A stretch of 64,000 nucleotides of DNA from JAIRNF01 sp031551125. Lineage in GTDB: Bacteria; Bacteroidota; Bacteroidia; Bacteroidales; UBA932. This document shows positions 25,989 through 34,223 of this stretch, in pieces; within the stretch, counting starts at the first letter, position 1; every line of letters starts with the position of its first letter. The stretch covers positions 62,001-126,000 of the forward strand of contig JAVBOB010000007.1 in the NCBI GenBank assembly GCA_031551125.1, read 5' to 3'. A model generated the notes under the pieces. The model saw nothing but the letters and a program-made list of their open reading frames with translations. It had not been told where the DNA came from and made no database searches. A program made the position numbers and the translations under genes.

Positions 25989-26084
25989 AGCACGTCATTG
26001 CGAGCGAAGCGAAGCAATCTCTCGAATAGAACAGATTGGTTAGCTACGCTGCCCTTCGGGTCGCTTCGCTCGCAATGACGTGCT
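25989..26084. repeat. GTCATTGCGAG palindromic element, copy 7 (hybrid)
   Basis: Left arm AGCACGTCATTGCGAGCG...GAAGCAATCT; right arm is the alternative module AGATTGGTTAGCTACGC, then GCCCTTCGGGTCGC, then CTCGCAATGACGTGCT. It ends 3 nt from the stop codon of the next gene, so it could shape that transcript's 3' end. Confidence 0.85.
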
Positions 26085-26087
26085 GTA

Positions 26088-26732
26088 TCATACTGTCAGA
26101 AACGCCAGCACCTCTTCCGCCGTTTCCTGTTGTTTGCCACCTTGTCCTTTCATTTTGGTAGCCAATGCAATTACACTTTCACGTAGGATGTCACTGCGGT
26201 TTGCGAATTTCACCAAAGCCTGTATTACTGCCTGCTGTATAGTAGGGTTGGAGAGATTTGCCGATTCTGAGAGAGCCAGATAAGGTTCCAGCTGCTCTTG
26301 CCGGATACCTTTCAGCTGAGATGATTTGGCAACCAATGTCCATCCCGCTTTTTGCAGATATATATCGGATGACATGCACCACTCAAAGCTGTAGGGTAGG
26401 GCGTATGGCGTTTTATAGAACAGCTGATTGCAGGCTACTTCTGCCAGTTCTACATTGGTAAACTCTTTAGCCCAACGTTCCAGCTGTTCGGCCTTTACCT
26501 CTACCGGATTGTCAATAAAAACAGCGGCCAGCTTGGCTTCGCGCTCATCACGGAGAAACAGCTGTTCGGCCAGCTCATGGTCGGGAGCATACTCCTCTGC
26601 AATTTGACGAATGGTTGGTAGTGCAACGCCATAGTTTACTTTGTATATAATACCTCTATTCGACATATTCTCCGACACCACTCCGTTTTTGTGTCGAATA
26701 ATGCGGCCTAGTATTTCAAAAATTGCTTCCAT
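26088..26732 (-). CDS. AlkD-like DNA alkylation-repeat protein
   Basis: 214 residues, nearly all helical, with HEAT-like repeats: GVALPTIRQIAEEYAPDHELAEQLFL, DEREAKLAAVFI and PTIQQAVIQALVKFA. The order and the H-x-L-A...E-x-K-L-A-A pattern fit the DNA alkylation repeat family, whose AlkD members excise alkylated bases without base flipping. I cannot place the catalytic Trp/Asp with confidence, so enzymatic activity is uncertain. Single gene, with the beta-lactamase gene upstream. Confidence 0.6.
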   Translation of the reverse strand: MEAIFEILGRIIRHKNGVVSENMSNRGIIYKVNYGVALPTIRQIAEEYAPDHELAEQLFLRDEREAKLAAVFIDNPVEVKAEQLERWAKEFTNVELAEVACNQLFYKTPYALPYSFEWCMSSDIYLQKAGWTLVAKSSQLKGIRQEQLEPYLALSESANLSNPTIQQAVIQALVKFANRSDILRESVIALATKMKGQGGKQQETAEEVLAFLTV

Positions 26733-26782
26733 AATTTAAAATATCACAGAGAACGCTGAGAATGTAACTACAGAGAGATTTT

Positions 26783-27700
26783 TTACTTTGTATTGGTTGC
26801 TGTGTTTACTGTTGCGGGTTTCTTTGTGTAAAAATCCCACACCAGCTTCGCTATACTTGAAATGGTAGCAGCGTTTGTTTTGTCATCTTCCATTGAGTCG
26901 GCAATAAATACCGCCAGCGTAAAGTGCCGTCCGTCGGGCAACATAACAATGCCTATATCATTATCGGCGGCCTTTAACCCTTTTGCGTTTCTGTCAGACA
27001 TGCCTGATTTATGGGCAACGATTACGCTATCGGGCAGCTGTCCTTTTATTTTATCCATGCCCGTAGTTCGTCCCGTCATGGTTTCCCATAGAAAGGCTTT
27101 GCTTTTCTCCGAAAGTATTTTGCCTTTGTAGAATCGTTCCAGCAACTGAACGGACGCCAGAGGGGTAGAAGTGTTAGTGTATTGAGGCGCCCAGCCTTTG
27201 TGCATTTCTTCTTCTGTTGCCTGTACCGATATTCCTTCAACACCTAGTTTTTTTATGTATGTATCAACCACCTTTGTTCCACCTACCAGCTTAAAGAGTA
27301 TATCGCAGCCATTGTTGTCGCTTTTTGCAACGGTATAGTGAAGTAGGTCTGATAGGCTTATCTCAAAGTTGCCGTTAGGGTACTTGTCTCGAAGAGGGCT
27401 GTACGTATTTGGTTTCAGCTGTTTCTTTTTTACGCGTATCTTTTGGTCTAACGATAGCTTTCCTTCATCAACCTTGCTTAATACGGTCAGTGCCAAGTAA
27501 AACTTATAAACGCTTTGGGTGGGGTAGGAGCGATGGTTGTTTAAAGTTAGCGTATCACCATCGGCGCCTACAAGGGTTACGCCTATAGTTGCTTTCTTCC
27601 CCTTGATAATTGTTTCGATGGGCTGTACCAGCTCAGACACCTGCGCAAAGCTTGATATGGATAAAGATATAAGAGTTAAAAGTATTGCTATTTTTTTCAT
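26783..27700 (-). CDS. Class A beta-lactamase, subclass A2-like
   Basis: 305 residues from ATG at 27700; ten extra upstream codons in frame would precede the signal peptide and are rejected. Signal peptide residues 1-19 (SSFA/Q). The active-site set is complete: S63-V-Y-K66, S127-D-N129, Glu in ATEEEMHK (163-165) and K231-S-G233. The layout resembles the Bacteroidota A2 group (CfxA, CepA, CblA). Predicted periplasmic hydrolysis of cephalosporins and penicillins. It is bordered by ordinary chromosomal genes, with no transposase in sight. Confidence 0.88.
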   Translation of the reverse strand: MKKIAILLTLISLSISSFAQVSELVQPIETIIKGKKATIGVTLVGADGDTLTLNNHRSYPTQSVYKFYLALTVLSKVDEGKLSLDQKIRVKKKQLKPNTYSPLRDKYPNGNFEISLSDLLHYTVAKSDNNGCDILFKLVGGTKVVDTYIKKLGVEGISVQATEEEMHKGWAPQYTNTSTPLASVQLLERFYKGKILSEKSKAFLWETMTGRTTGMDKIKGQLPDSVIVAHKSGMSDRNAKGLKAADNDIGIVMLPDGRHFTLAVFIADSMEDDKTNAATISSIAKLVWDFYTKKPATVNTATNTK

Positions 27701-27722
27701 AGGAGTTGAGGTTTGTTCTACT

Positions 27723-27785
27723 ACCCCCAACCCCCTAAAGGGGGCTAATCAGCACTGCAATAGCCCTCTTTAGGGGGTTGGGGGT
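27723..27785. repeat. CCCCAACC palindrome, copies 3 and 4 in inverted pair
   Basis: ACCCCCAACCCCCTAAAGGG at the left and CCCTCTTTAGGGGGTTGGGG at the right are inverted, with TAATCAGCACTGCAAT between. It sits just upstream of the beta-lactamase start, within its leader region. Confidence 0.7.
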
Positions 27786-27807
27786 AAGAAATTTAAGCTT
27801 TGTTTTA

Positions 27808-28119
27808 TTAGAAAAACACCGGAATAATCATAATGTTCCAAATGGCAATAAGTGTAACCATTATTAGTACAAAGACTCGTTTGACCTTAGGGTTTAGTTT
27901 GAATAGGGCTTTAAATAGAAATAAGAAAACGGTTAAAAAGAACAGAACCCCTACTCCCAATCCTATAATTGCACAGCCTATACAAGCCTCGTTGATATGT
28001 CCGTATTGCAAAGGTGGTTCCAGTATTGAGAATGTAATATAGCCGGAAATAACACCTATAGTAATGGATACGAGCAGCGAAACAGCAATTGCTTGGTTAA
28101 GCGATAACCGCGGTTGCAT
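27808..28119 (-). CDS. Hypothetical three-helix membrane protein
   Basis: 103 residues with three hydrophobic segments (about residues 10-32, 44-70 and 82-102) and a short Gly-Cys-rich stretch (NEACIGCAIIGLGVG). The start lies 2 nt after the stop of glmM on the same strand, so the two are co-transcribed and probably translationally coupled. No family recognised. Confidence 0.55.
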   Translation of the reverse strand: MQPRLSLNQAIAVSLLVSITIGVISGYITFSILEPPLQYGHINEACIGCAIIGLGVGVLFFLTVFLFLFKALFKLNPKVKRVFVLIMVTLIAIWNIMIIPVFF

Positions 28120-28121
28120 GG

Positions 28122-29513
28122 CTATGCTTTACTCAGCAGCTGTATATCACCTATAATTTGCTTAGCCAGTGCGTCGGCAGTTTCACGTGTATTTGCTTCA
28201 GCGTAGATGCGAATAATCGGTTCGGTGTTCGATTTACGCAGGTGTACCCATTTCTTCTCAGCATCAAAGTCAATACGTACACCGTCAATATCGTTTATAC
28301 GTTGGTTGGTGTACTTTGTCTTCATTGCTTCTAAAATGGCATCAACGTTAATGCTAGGCGTAAGCTCCACCTTATTTTTTGAGATGTAGTAGGAAGGGTA
28401 GCATGCTCTCAGCTCAGAACATTTAATACCTCTCTTTGCCAGCAATGAAAGGAACAGGGCAACACCAATCAGCGCATCGCGGCCATAGTGCAGATCCGGC
28501 ATAATGATTCCGCCATTACCTTCGCCGCCTATAACAGCATTGCATTCTTTCATTTTGGCAACAACGTTTACTTCGCCAACCGCTGCGGCGTGGTACTCTC
28601 CGCCATGCTTTTCGGTTACATCCTTCAATGCCCGCGACGATGAGAGGTTAGAAACCGTATTTCCTTTTATATTTTCCAGTACATGGTCGGCAACAGCTAC
28701 CAACGTGTACTCTTCGCCAAACATTTCTCCGTTTTCGCAAACCAGTGCAAGGCGGTCAACATCAGGGTCAACCACAATACCAAGGTCGGCTTGTTCGGTT
28801 TGTACCAGCTTTGCAATTTCTGTTAAGTGTTCGGGTAGCGGCTCCGGATTATGAGGAAACTGCCCGTTAGGTGTGCAGTACAGCTGAACGCAGTTTACGC
28901 CCATTGCTTCCAATAGCTTGGGAATAGCAATTCCGCCAACAGAGTTAACGGCGTCAACTACTACTTTAAATCCGGCACGGTACACGGCATCAATATCTAC
29001 CAGCGGATGTTTAAGTATGGCGTTGATATGTTCGTCAAGGAAAGGCTTTTGCTCGTATTCCCCAAGCATATCAACCTCAGGAAAGTTGAAATCTCCTTTG
29101 TCAGCAAAAGCTAGCAATGCCTTACCGTCGGCATCGCTTAAAAATTCGCCTTTTTCATTTAGCAGCTTCAGTGCGTTCCACTGCTTCGGGTTATGGCTGG
29201 CGGTAAGAATTATTCCGCCGTTAGCATTATTATGAGTTACTGCCATTTCTACCGTTGGCGTAGTGGCAAGGTCGGCATCAACTACGTCAACACCGCAACC
29301 CATAAGTGTTCCGCATACCAGGTGGTTTACCATTTCACCGGATATACGGGCATCTCTGCCCACTACCACCCGTAACTTTTTATTGGAGTTCCGCTGTGCT
29401 AACCATTGAGCGTATGCAGCGGTAAACTTTACGGTATCAATGGGGCTTAGCCCCTCACCAACAGAACCGCCAATGGTTCCGCGTATGCCGGATATAGATT
29501 TTATAAGAGTCAT
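28122..29513 (-). CDS. glmM: Phosphoglucosamine mutase (phosphohexomutase family)
   Basis: 463 residues from ATG at 29513 (MTLIKSISGIRGTIGG). A 43-residue upstream extension of the frame crosses the promoter region and is rejected. Catalytic phosphoserine S106 in LTASHNPKQWNALK; metal loop VDPDVDRLAL; substrate loop GEGNGGIIMP; C-terminal phosphate site RKSNTEPIIRIYAE. The family converts GlcN-6-P to GlcN-1-P for cell-wall synthesis; the closely related phosphomannomutases cannot be excluded by eye. Confidence 0.87.
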   Translation of the reverse strand: MTLIKSISGIRGTIGGSVGEGLSPIDTVKFTAAYAQWLAQRNSNKKLRVVVGRDARISGEMVNHLVCGTLMGCGVDVVDADLATTPTVEMAVTHNNANGGIILTASHNPKQWNALKLLNEKGEFLSDADGKALLAFADKGDFNFPEVDMLGEYEQKPFLDEHINAILKHPLVDIDAVYRAGFKVVVDAVNSVGGIAIPKLLEAMGVNCVQLYCTPNGQFPHNPEPLPEHLTEIAKLVQTEQADLGIVVDPDVDRLALVCENGEMFGEEYTLVAVADHVLENIKGNTVSNLSSSRALKDVTEKHGGEYHAAAVGEVNVVAKMKECNAVIGGEGNGGIIMPDLHYGRDALIGVALFLSLLAKRGIKCSELRACYPSYYISKNKVELTPSINVDAILEAMKTKYTNQRINDIDGVRIDFDAEKKWVHLRKSNTEPIIRIYAEANTRETADALAKQIIGDIQLLSKA

Positions 29514-29523
29514 GTTTTGTTTT

Positions 29524-29556
29524 TTTGCAAATGTACTAAAATACGACATACCTTTG
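29524..29556 (+). promoter_or_regulatory. Promoter of the LuxC-like gene, possibly leaderless
   Basis: TTTG at 29524-29527, 21 nt, TACCTTTG at 29549-29556, only 4 nt before the ATG at 29561. Confidence 0.5.
29528..29535 (-). promoter_or_regulatory. -7 box for glmM, overlapping the divergent promoter
   Basis: TACATTTG on the minus strand, 14 nt before the glmM ATG. It lies inside the spacer of the opposite promoter in a 47-bp intergenic gap. Confidence 0.45.
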
Positions 29557-29560
29557 CGAC

Positions 29561-30625
29561 ATGAACGGCAAACAATACATAGCTGCTTTTGTTTCTTTTG
29601 GCAACTTCCTGCAATCATGGTTGAAAGGAGATAAACAATCATGTAACATGCTTGCGGGTAATGATGCTTTTGCCAAATTTGAACAAGCGGTAGAAGCTGC
29701 TCAGCAGGAAAATGAGTGGTTTACTGAAGAGAATATTTGTATGTCGCTGTCGGCCATTGCCAACGAATTTTTAAATGAAAGCAAGCTGCATAGCTGGTTA
29801 AGCACATACGCTAATATGAGCACAAAGGCGGAAGAACGGATAGGCATAGTTGCCGCCGGGAATATTCCGTTGGTGTGTTTTCACGATATTCTTTGCGTAA
29901 TCCTGTCCGGTAATCAAGCTGTGCTAAAACCATCATCGAAGGATAAGGTGTTGATTACGGAGGTTGTTCGTTTGCTGGGGATATTTAATGTTGACTTGAG
30001 CAAACGGCTGGAATTGGTTGATAGTATTGATCCATCATCAGTAGATAGGTTGATTGCTACAGGCAGTGATAATACCGCCCGATATGTGGAATACACATAC
30101 AGAGGGCTGCCGATTTTACTTCGGAAAAGCAGAAGTAGCCTTGCGGTACTTACCGGAAAAGAAACAGCTGATGAATTGCGCTTGCTGGCAGCTGATGTGT
30201 TTTCCTACTTTGGTATGGGGTGTCGCAATGTATCAAAATTGTATGTGCCTGAAAATTATGATTTTTCTTTTTTTATTGGAACTGCCCATGAGTGGTCGGA
30301 AGTGCTAACCAAACATAAAAAGTATACTAATAGCTATTGTTACCAAAAAGCTTTATATTTGTCTTTAGATGAAACCTTCCTTGATGGAAAGTTTTTTTTG
30401 ATAAAACAGAGTAACGCCTACACTTCTCCTTTGTCCACGCTTTATTTTGATTTTTATTCCGGCTTAGACGAGTTGAAGATGCGGTTGGTGGTGGATGCCG
30501 AACAGCTGCAATGTGTAGTAGCTGCAAACGGAAATTTCGGAAATGTTTGTTTTGGACAAACGCAATATCCGGCACTTGCCGATTATGCTGATGGTATAGA
30601 TTGCATGCGGTGGCTGATGGGCTAA
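29561..30625 (+). CDS. LuxC-like acyl-CoA reductase
   Basis: 354 residues of the aldehyde-dehydrogenase-like LuxC family: GIVAAGNIPLVCFHD near 95-109, a nucleotide-binding ATGSDNTARYVE near 166-177, and catalytic-type Cys221 in YFGMGCRNVSKLYVP. LuxC reduces fatty acyl groups to aldehydes; non-luminous Bacteroidota carry this shorter homologue with unknown substrate. No luxD, luxE or ferredoxin partner is adjacent. Divergent from glmM over 47 bp. Confidence 0.78.
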   Translation: MNGKQYIAAFVSFGNFLQSWLKGDKQSCNMLAGNDAFAKFEQAVEAAQQENEWFTEENICMSLSAIANEFLNESKLHSWLSTYANMSTKAEERIGIVAAGNIPLVCFHDILCVILSGNQAVLKPSSKDKVLITEVVRLLGIFNVDLSKRLELVDSIDPSSVDRLIATGSDNTARYVEYTYRGLPILLRKSRSSLAVLTGKETADELRLLAADVFSYFGMGCRNVSKLYVPENYDFSFFIGTAHEWSEVLTKHKKYTNSYCYQKALYLSLDETFLDGKFFLIKQSNAYTSPLSTLYFDFYSGLDELKMRLVVDAEQLQCVVAANGNFGNVCFGQTQYPALADYADGIDCMRWLMG

Positions 30626-30688
30626 GAACCTTTTAAATTATCAATAATCAGTATTCAATTATATAGTATTGTAAGCCGATAGAAGAAC

Positions 30689-31219
30689 ATGACCATTTAC
30701 AAGTTTAGGTTAACCTACGACAAATTCCCAAACTTTGCTAGGGAGTATGAGGTAAGCGAAGGCAATACACTGTATGACCTTCACCGCTTTATCCAAAACG
30801 ATTTAGATTTTGATGAAGCGCAGCTCTCCGTTTTTCATACGGCAAATGATACTTGGCAGCCCAAGCAATCCTACCCGTTATTCGACTTGGGTGATGGCTC
30901 AATGGATATGATTACCATTGAATTTTTGGTGCGAAAGAAAGAAGATAAGCTACTATATACGTTCGATTTGTTTAACAACCGTGTATTTAAGTTGGAGCTG
31001 TTGGGCGAATCGGAGCTAACCCGCTTAGCTGTTTACCCAAGACTAGTGATGGCTAAGAGTGATCCACCCGATCAGCTAATCGATAACGATCCGGTAGATA
31101 ACCTTCCTTTCGCCGGAGACCCATCAACCGTTGAAGATGTTGACTTTGACGATGAGGAAGATGACGAAGAAAGTGAAGAGGAGGAAGAACAGCTTTACGA
31201 AGAATCGGAGGGGCAGTAG
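30689..31219 (+). CDS. PRiA4_ORF3 (IS1096 passenger TnpR-like) family protein
   Basis: 176 residues. The first 110 (MTIYKFRLTYDKFPNFAREYEV...LHRFIQNDLDFD...YTFDLFNNRVFKLEL) match the plasmid pRiA4b ORF-3-like family, whose function is unknown despite the transposon-derived name. The tail from about residue 130 is a highly acidic, probably disordered Asp/Glu stretch. It is followed by miaA after 5 nt, so probably in one operon with it. No sign of an insertion sequence here. Confidence 0.75.
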   Translation: MTIYKFRLTYDKFPNFAREYEVSEGNTLYDLHRFIQNDLDFDEAQLSVFHTANDTWQPKQSYPLFDLGDGSMDMITIEFLVRKKEDKLLYTFDLFNNRVFKLELLGESELTRLAVYPRLVMAKSDPPDQLIDNDPVDNLPFAGDPSTVEDVDFDDEEDDEESEEEEEQLYEESEGQ

Positions 31220-31224
31220 CATTT

Positions 31225-32130
31225 ATGCAAACGTTGGTTGTTCTTGTTGGCCCCACAGGCGTTGGAAAAACCGACCTGAGTATAAGGCTTGCAAAGCACC
31301 TTGCAAGTCCGATTATTTCGTCTGATTCCAGACAGTTATACCGTGAAATGTCTGTAGGTACAGCGGTTCCCACCAAAGAGCAGCTGGCAGAAGTTCAGCA
31401 TTATTTTATTCAAACCCGTTCGGTTACGGAGAACTATACGTCCGGCATGTTTGAGCTGGATGTGCTAAAGTTATTGGATACGTTGTTCGTAACACATTCC
31501 GGCGTACTTATGGTTGGTGGCTCCGGTTTATATATCGATGCCGTATGCCGAGGTATAGATGATATACCTAGGGCAGATAGCCAGCTAAGAGAAGCTGTAA
31601 CAGATAGGCTGAAAACCGAAGGTTTGGCTTCATTGCAAGAGGAGTTAAGACGGCTGGATCCGATTGTTTGTAGTGAGATAGATATGAATAATCCGCAGCG
31701 GGTAATGCGGGCATTGGAAGTTTGCATTACCAGCGGTAAGAGCTATTCCGACCTCAAAAAAAACGTTGCTAAGCAGCGTCCTTTCAATATCGTTAAGATA
31801 GGTCTTCAACGAGATAGAGAGGAGCTATACACCCGAATTAATCGCCGAGTGGATGAAATGCTTGAACAGGGCTTGGAGGACGAAGCCCGCTGCCTATACC
31901 CTTTGCGCGAATGGAATGCGTTGAAAACGGTTGGCTACCGTGAACTGTTCGACTACTTTGATGGTAAGCAGAGCTACGAGCAGGCGGTAGAGCTGATAAA
32001 GCGGAACAGTCGTCGTTACGCAAAGCGACAGCTGACATGGTTTGCCCGCTACGACGATGTTTACTGGTTCCATCCCGACAGCTACGATGATATAGTAGCC
32101 ACTGTTGATCGGCTCATGGCGGAGCAATGA
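31225..32130 (+). CDS. miaA: tRNA dimethylallyltransferase MiaA
   Basis: 301 residues. P-loop GPTGVGKTD at residues 9-17, DSRQLYREMSVGTA, VGGSGLYIDAVCRG and the C-terminal RRYAKRQLTWF. It adds the dimethylallyl group to A37 of tRNAs reading UNN codons. It overlaps the next gene by 4 nt (ATGA), so translation is coupled. Confidence 0.96.
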   Translation: MQTLVVLVGPTGVGKTDLSIRLAKHLASPIISSDSRQLYREMSVGTAVPTKEQLAEVQHYFIQTRSVTENYTSGMFELDVLKLLDTLFVTHSGVLMVGGSGLYIDAVCRGIDDIPRADSQLREAVTDRLKTEGLASLQEELRRLDPIVCSEIDMNNPQRVMRALEVCITSGKSYSDLKKNVAKQRPFNIVKIGLQRDREELYTRINRRVDEMLEQGLEDEARCLYPLREWNALKTVGYRELFDYFDGKQSYEQAVELIKRNSRRYAKRQLTWFARYDDVYWFHPDSYDDIVATVDRLMAEQ

Positions 32131-32813
32131 ATTCCAAATGGAAATACAAGCTGAAGGAGCTGTTTACCTTTTCAAAAGGTGAACGACTTGGTATAGTAGT
32201 TTTGCTACTAGTAGTATTGGCGGTATTATTGTATCCGCTACTGGGGACGTTGAAAAAGGGCTCTTCATTGCTAACATTTGATGAGTTTAAGCAGCAGGTC
32301 GATGATTTTGAGTTGTCAGCAAAGCGTACAGCGAACAACGTAAACCCAACGGGCACAGTGGTAAAACATGCTTTTGCTGATAGCAAAAAAAGAAGAACGG
32401 CCACCTTAGAACCACTACGGAGTATTGAGCTGAATAGTGCCGATACCGTTTTACTGACAAGGCTAAAAGGCATAGGCCCTCACTACGCCAAAGAAATTGT
32501 GCTTTACCGTAAACGCTTAGGCGGCTTTTATAAGCCGGAGCAGCTAATGGAGGTAAAGGGGATTGGGAAAGTACGCTTTAGCCGAATTACCACAAGTTTG
32601 AAAACCAATGAACAGCTAATTACTCCGTTAGCTATAAATACAGCTGGAGAAGAGCGTCTGGCTCAACATCCGTACATAGGAGAGCGTTTGAGCAAGGCAA
32701 TTGTTACGTTTCGAAGTGTAAATACCATAACCTCCTTATCTCAGCTGGTTGGCGAACGGATACTTACGGAGAGCCAAGCCGACAGGTTGCGACCATACCT
32801 CAGCTTCGAATAA
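32127..32813 (+). CDS. ComEA-like helix-hairpin-helix membrane protein
   Basis: 228 residues. One membrane segment at about residues 22-42 (LGIVVLLLVVLAVLLYPLLG), then a linker and two helix-hairpin-helix regions: IELNSADTVLLTRLKGIGPHYAKEIVLYR and VKGIGKVRFSRI, with a further degenerate copy near 175-225 (INTAGEERLAQHPYIGERLSKAIV). The architecture matches ComEA-type DNA receptors on the periplasmic face. The translational start overlaps miaA by 4 nt. With comEC at 60056 it suggests DNA uptake ability. Confidence 0.78.
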   Translation: MNSKWKYKLKELFTFSKGERLGIVVLLLVVLAVLLYPLLGTLKKGSSLLTFDEFKQQVDDFELSAKRTANNVNPTGTVVKHAFADSKKRRTATLEPLRSIELNSADTVLLTRLKGIGPHYAKEIVLYRKRLGGFYKPEQLMEVKGIGKVRFSRITTSLKTNEQLITPLAINTAGEERLAQHPYIGERLSKAIVTFRSVNTITSLSQLVGERILTESQADRLRPYLSFE

Positions 32814-32836
32814 TTCGAATAAAAATTGGCCGGATG

Positions 32837-32865
32837 TTTGAAAAACCAATTTTTTTATACCTTTG
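32837..32865 (+). promoter_or_regulatory. rpsU: Promoter of rpsU
   Basis: TTTG at 32837-32840, 17 nt, TACCTTTG at 32858-32865. The predicted transcript would begin about 32871, directly at the strong Shine-Dalgarno sequence. Confidence 0.55.
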
Positions 32866-32871
32866 CGCCCG

Positions 32872-32880
32872 AAAGGAGGT
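32872..32880 (+). promoter_or_regulatory. rpsU: Strong Shine-Dalgarno sequence before rpsU
   Basis: AAAGGAGGT, fully complementary to the 16S tail, 12 nt before the ATG. Most genes in this window lack such a site. In Flavobacterium, bS21 helps block the anti-SD, and ribosomes lacking bS21 preferentially use the rpsU SD, giving feedback control. Confidence 0.7.
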
Positions 32881-32892
32881 GTATATAACGTC

Positions 32893-33087
32893 ATGATTAT
32901 TATTCCTATTAAGGAAGGCGAAAATATTGAAAGAGCGCTAAAGAAATTCAAGCGTAAATTTGAAAAGACCGGAGCAGTACGTGAGTTACGAGCTCGTAAA
33001 GCATTCGTAAAGCAATCGGTTAGAATGAGAGACCAAAAAAAGAAGGCGATTTATAAGCAGCAAATGCAAAGAGAGGCAGAAGATTAA
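32893..33087 (+). CDS. rpsU: 30S ribosomal protein S21
   Basis: 64 residues from ATG at 32893 (MIIIPIKEGENIERALKKFKR). A longer frame from 32863 begins inside the promoter -7 box and is rejected. Basic helical protein with the FEKTGAVRELRARKAFVKQS core. It sits next to the 16S 3' end and in Bacteroidota takes part in hiding the anti-SD. The strong SD upstream suggests autoregulation. Confidence 0.95.
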   Translation: MIIIPIKEGENIERALKKFKRKFEKTGAVRELRARKAFVKQSVRMRDQKKKAIYKQQMQREAED

Positions 33088-33114
33088 TCTTTTGTTTCTA
33101 ACAAATATTAAGGG

Positions 33115-33143
33115 GACGAATCTGCAAAGGTTCGTCTTTTTTT
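33115..33143 (+). terminator. Terminator of rpsU
   Basis: Stem GACGAATC/GGTTCGTC (one G-T pair), loop TGCAAA, then seven T. Confidence 0.75.
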
Positions 33144-33283
33144 GTTAGTTTTGAGCTGGTGAACTTTTGGTTGCCGGTGTTGGTTTATACCTATAGAGTT
33201 TTAGCCTTTACTTTTTGTTCAAAAATATATTTGTAGATCGCAAAGCTCTTGTCTATGCTATATTTTTTTCGTACATTGCACAC

Positions 33284-34171
33284 ATGTTAGAAGCCTTTAT
33301 AAAATACCTTCAAACTGAAAAGCGTTACTCTCCCCATACGCTAAGAGCTTACCATGATGACATTTTTCAATTCTTTTCATTCCTTGGCTTAGCAGAAGGC
33401 GACGAGCCTACTGTTGACATGCTGACTCACCAACAGGTTAGGGGATGGGTTGCATCGCTTATTCAGCAGGGTATTACAGGGCGCTCCGTAAACCGTAAGC
33501 TATCATCGCTATCCACTTTTTTTACTTTTCTTTTACGAAAAGGAACGATTAGCATCAACCCTATGGCTAAGGTGGTTAACCCTAAGCAATCAAAACGTTT
33601 ACCTAGCTTTGTTGAGCAAGATAAGCTGAATACATATATGGATAGGGAGTTACAGGGTGATACGTATGAGGAATTGCGAGATAGAACTATTGTAGAGCTG
33701 TTTTACGCAACGGGCATTCGTCTCTCGGAGCTGGTTGCCCTTACCCTTTCAGCTATTGATTTTTCACTAAGCCAGCTAAAGGTTACAGGTAAGGGTGGAA
33801 AAGAACGCTTTATACCCTTAACTCCTCACATTTGTACGCAGCTGAAAAAATATTTGAATAAGCGCTCAGAGTGGTTTACAGGTAGTTTCTTATGTCAGTC
33901 CTTATTTTTGACGAGTAGGGGAGAACAAATTTACCAGCGCCTTGTTTATCAAATCGTCAAACAGCAGCTCACGCTGGGTGGATTTACCGGAAAGCGGAGC
34001 CCGCACGTGTTAAGACATACGTTTGCCACGCACTTGCTTAATAACGGAGCCGATTTAAATTCCATAAAGGACATGTTGGGTCACGCAAGCTTAGGTGCTA
34101 CACAGGTATATACGCATACCACATTTGAGCAGCTGAAAAATGTCTATAAGAATACGCATCCCCGCTCGTAG
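33284..34171 (+). CDS. xerC: Tyrosine recombinase, XerC-like
   Basis: 295 residues from ATG at 33284 (MLEAFIKYLQTEKRYSPHTLRAY). The upstream frame extension to 33215 is not supported. SAM-like N-terminal DNA-binding domain to about 105. The catalytic set is visible: Arg in ATGIRLSEL, Lys in TGKGGKERFIPL, HVLRH, GHASLGATQVYTH with the tyrosine. Length and position among housekeeping genes fit chromosome-dimer resolution rather than a mobile-element integrase. Whether it is XerC or XerD cannot be settled by eye. Confidence 0.87.
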   Translation: MLEAFIKYLQTEKRYSPHTLRAYHDDIFQFFSFLGLAEGDEPTVDMLTHQQVRGWVASLIQQGITGRSVNRKLSSLSTFFTFLLRKGTISINPMAKVVNPKQSKRLPSFVEQDKLNTYMDRELQGDTYEELRDRTIVELFYATGIRLSELVALTLSAIDFSLSQLKVTGKGGKERFIPLTPHICTQLKKYLNKRSEWFTGSFLCQSLFLTSRGEQIYQRLVYQIVKQQLTLGGFTGKRSPHVLRHTFATHLLNNGADLNSIKDMLGHASLGATQVYTHTTFEQLKNVYKNTHPRS

Positions 34172-34223
34172 GGGTAACGATGACAGTTTATACCCATTGT
34201 TGAATTTTTTAAAACATACAGCC

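Noticed and set aside
6451..26084. CRISPR array formed by the GTCATTGCGAG copies
   Set aside because: Copies are thousands of bases apart, palindromic and of unequal length; no cas genes.
30689..31219. PRiA4_ORF3/TnpR-passenger protein as sign of a transposon
   Set aside because: The family name is historical; no inverted repeats or transposase here, and it is linked to miaA.
33284..34171. XerC-like recombinase as integrase of a mobile element
   Set aside because: It is flanked by rpsU and hpf with no attachment repeats or cargo, and has the length of housekeeping Xer proteins.
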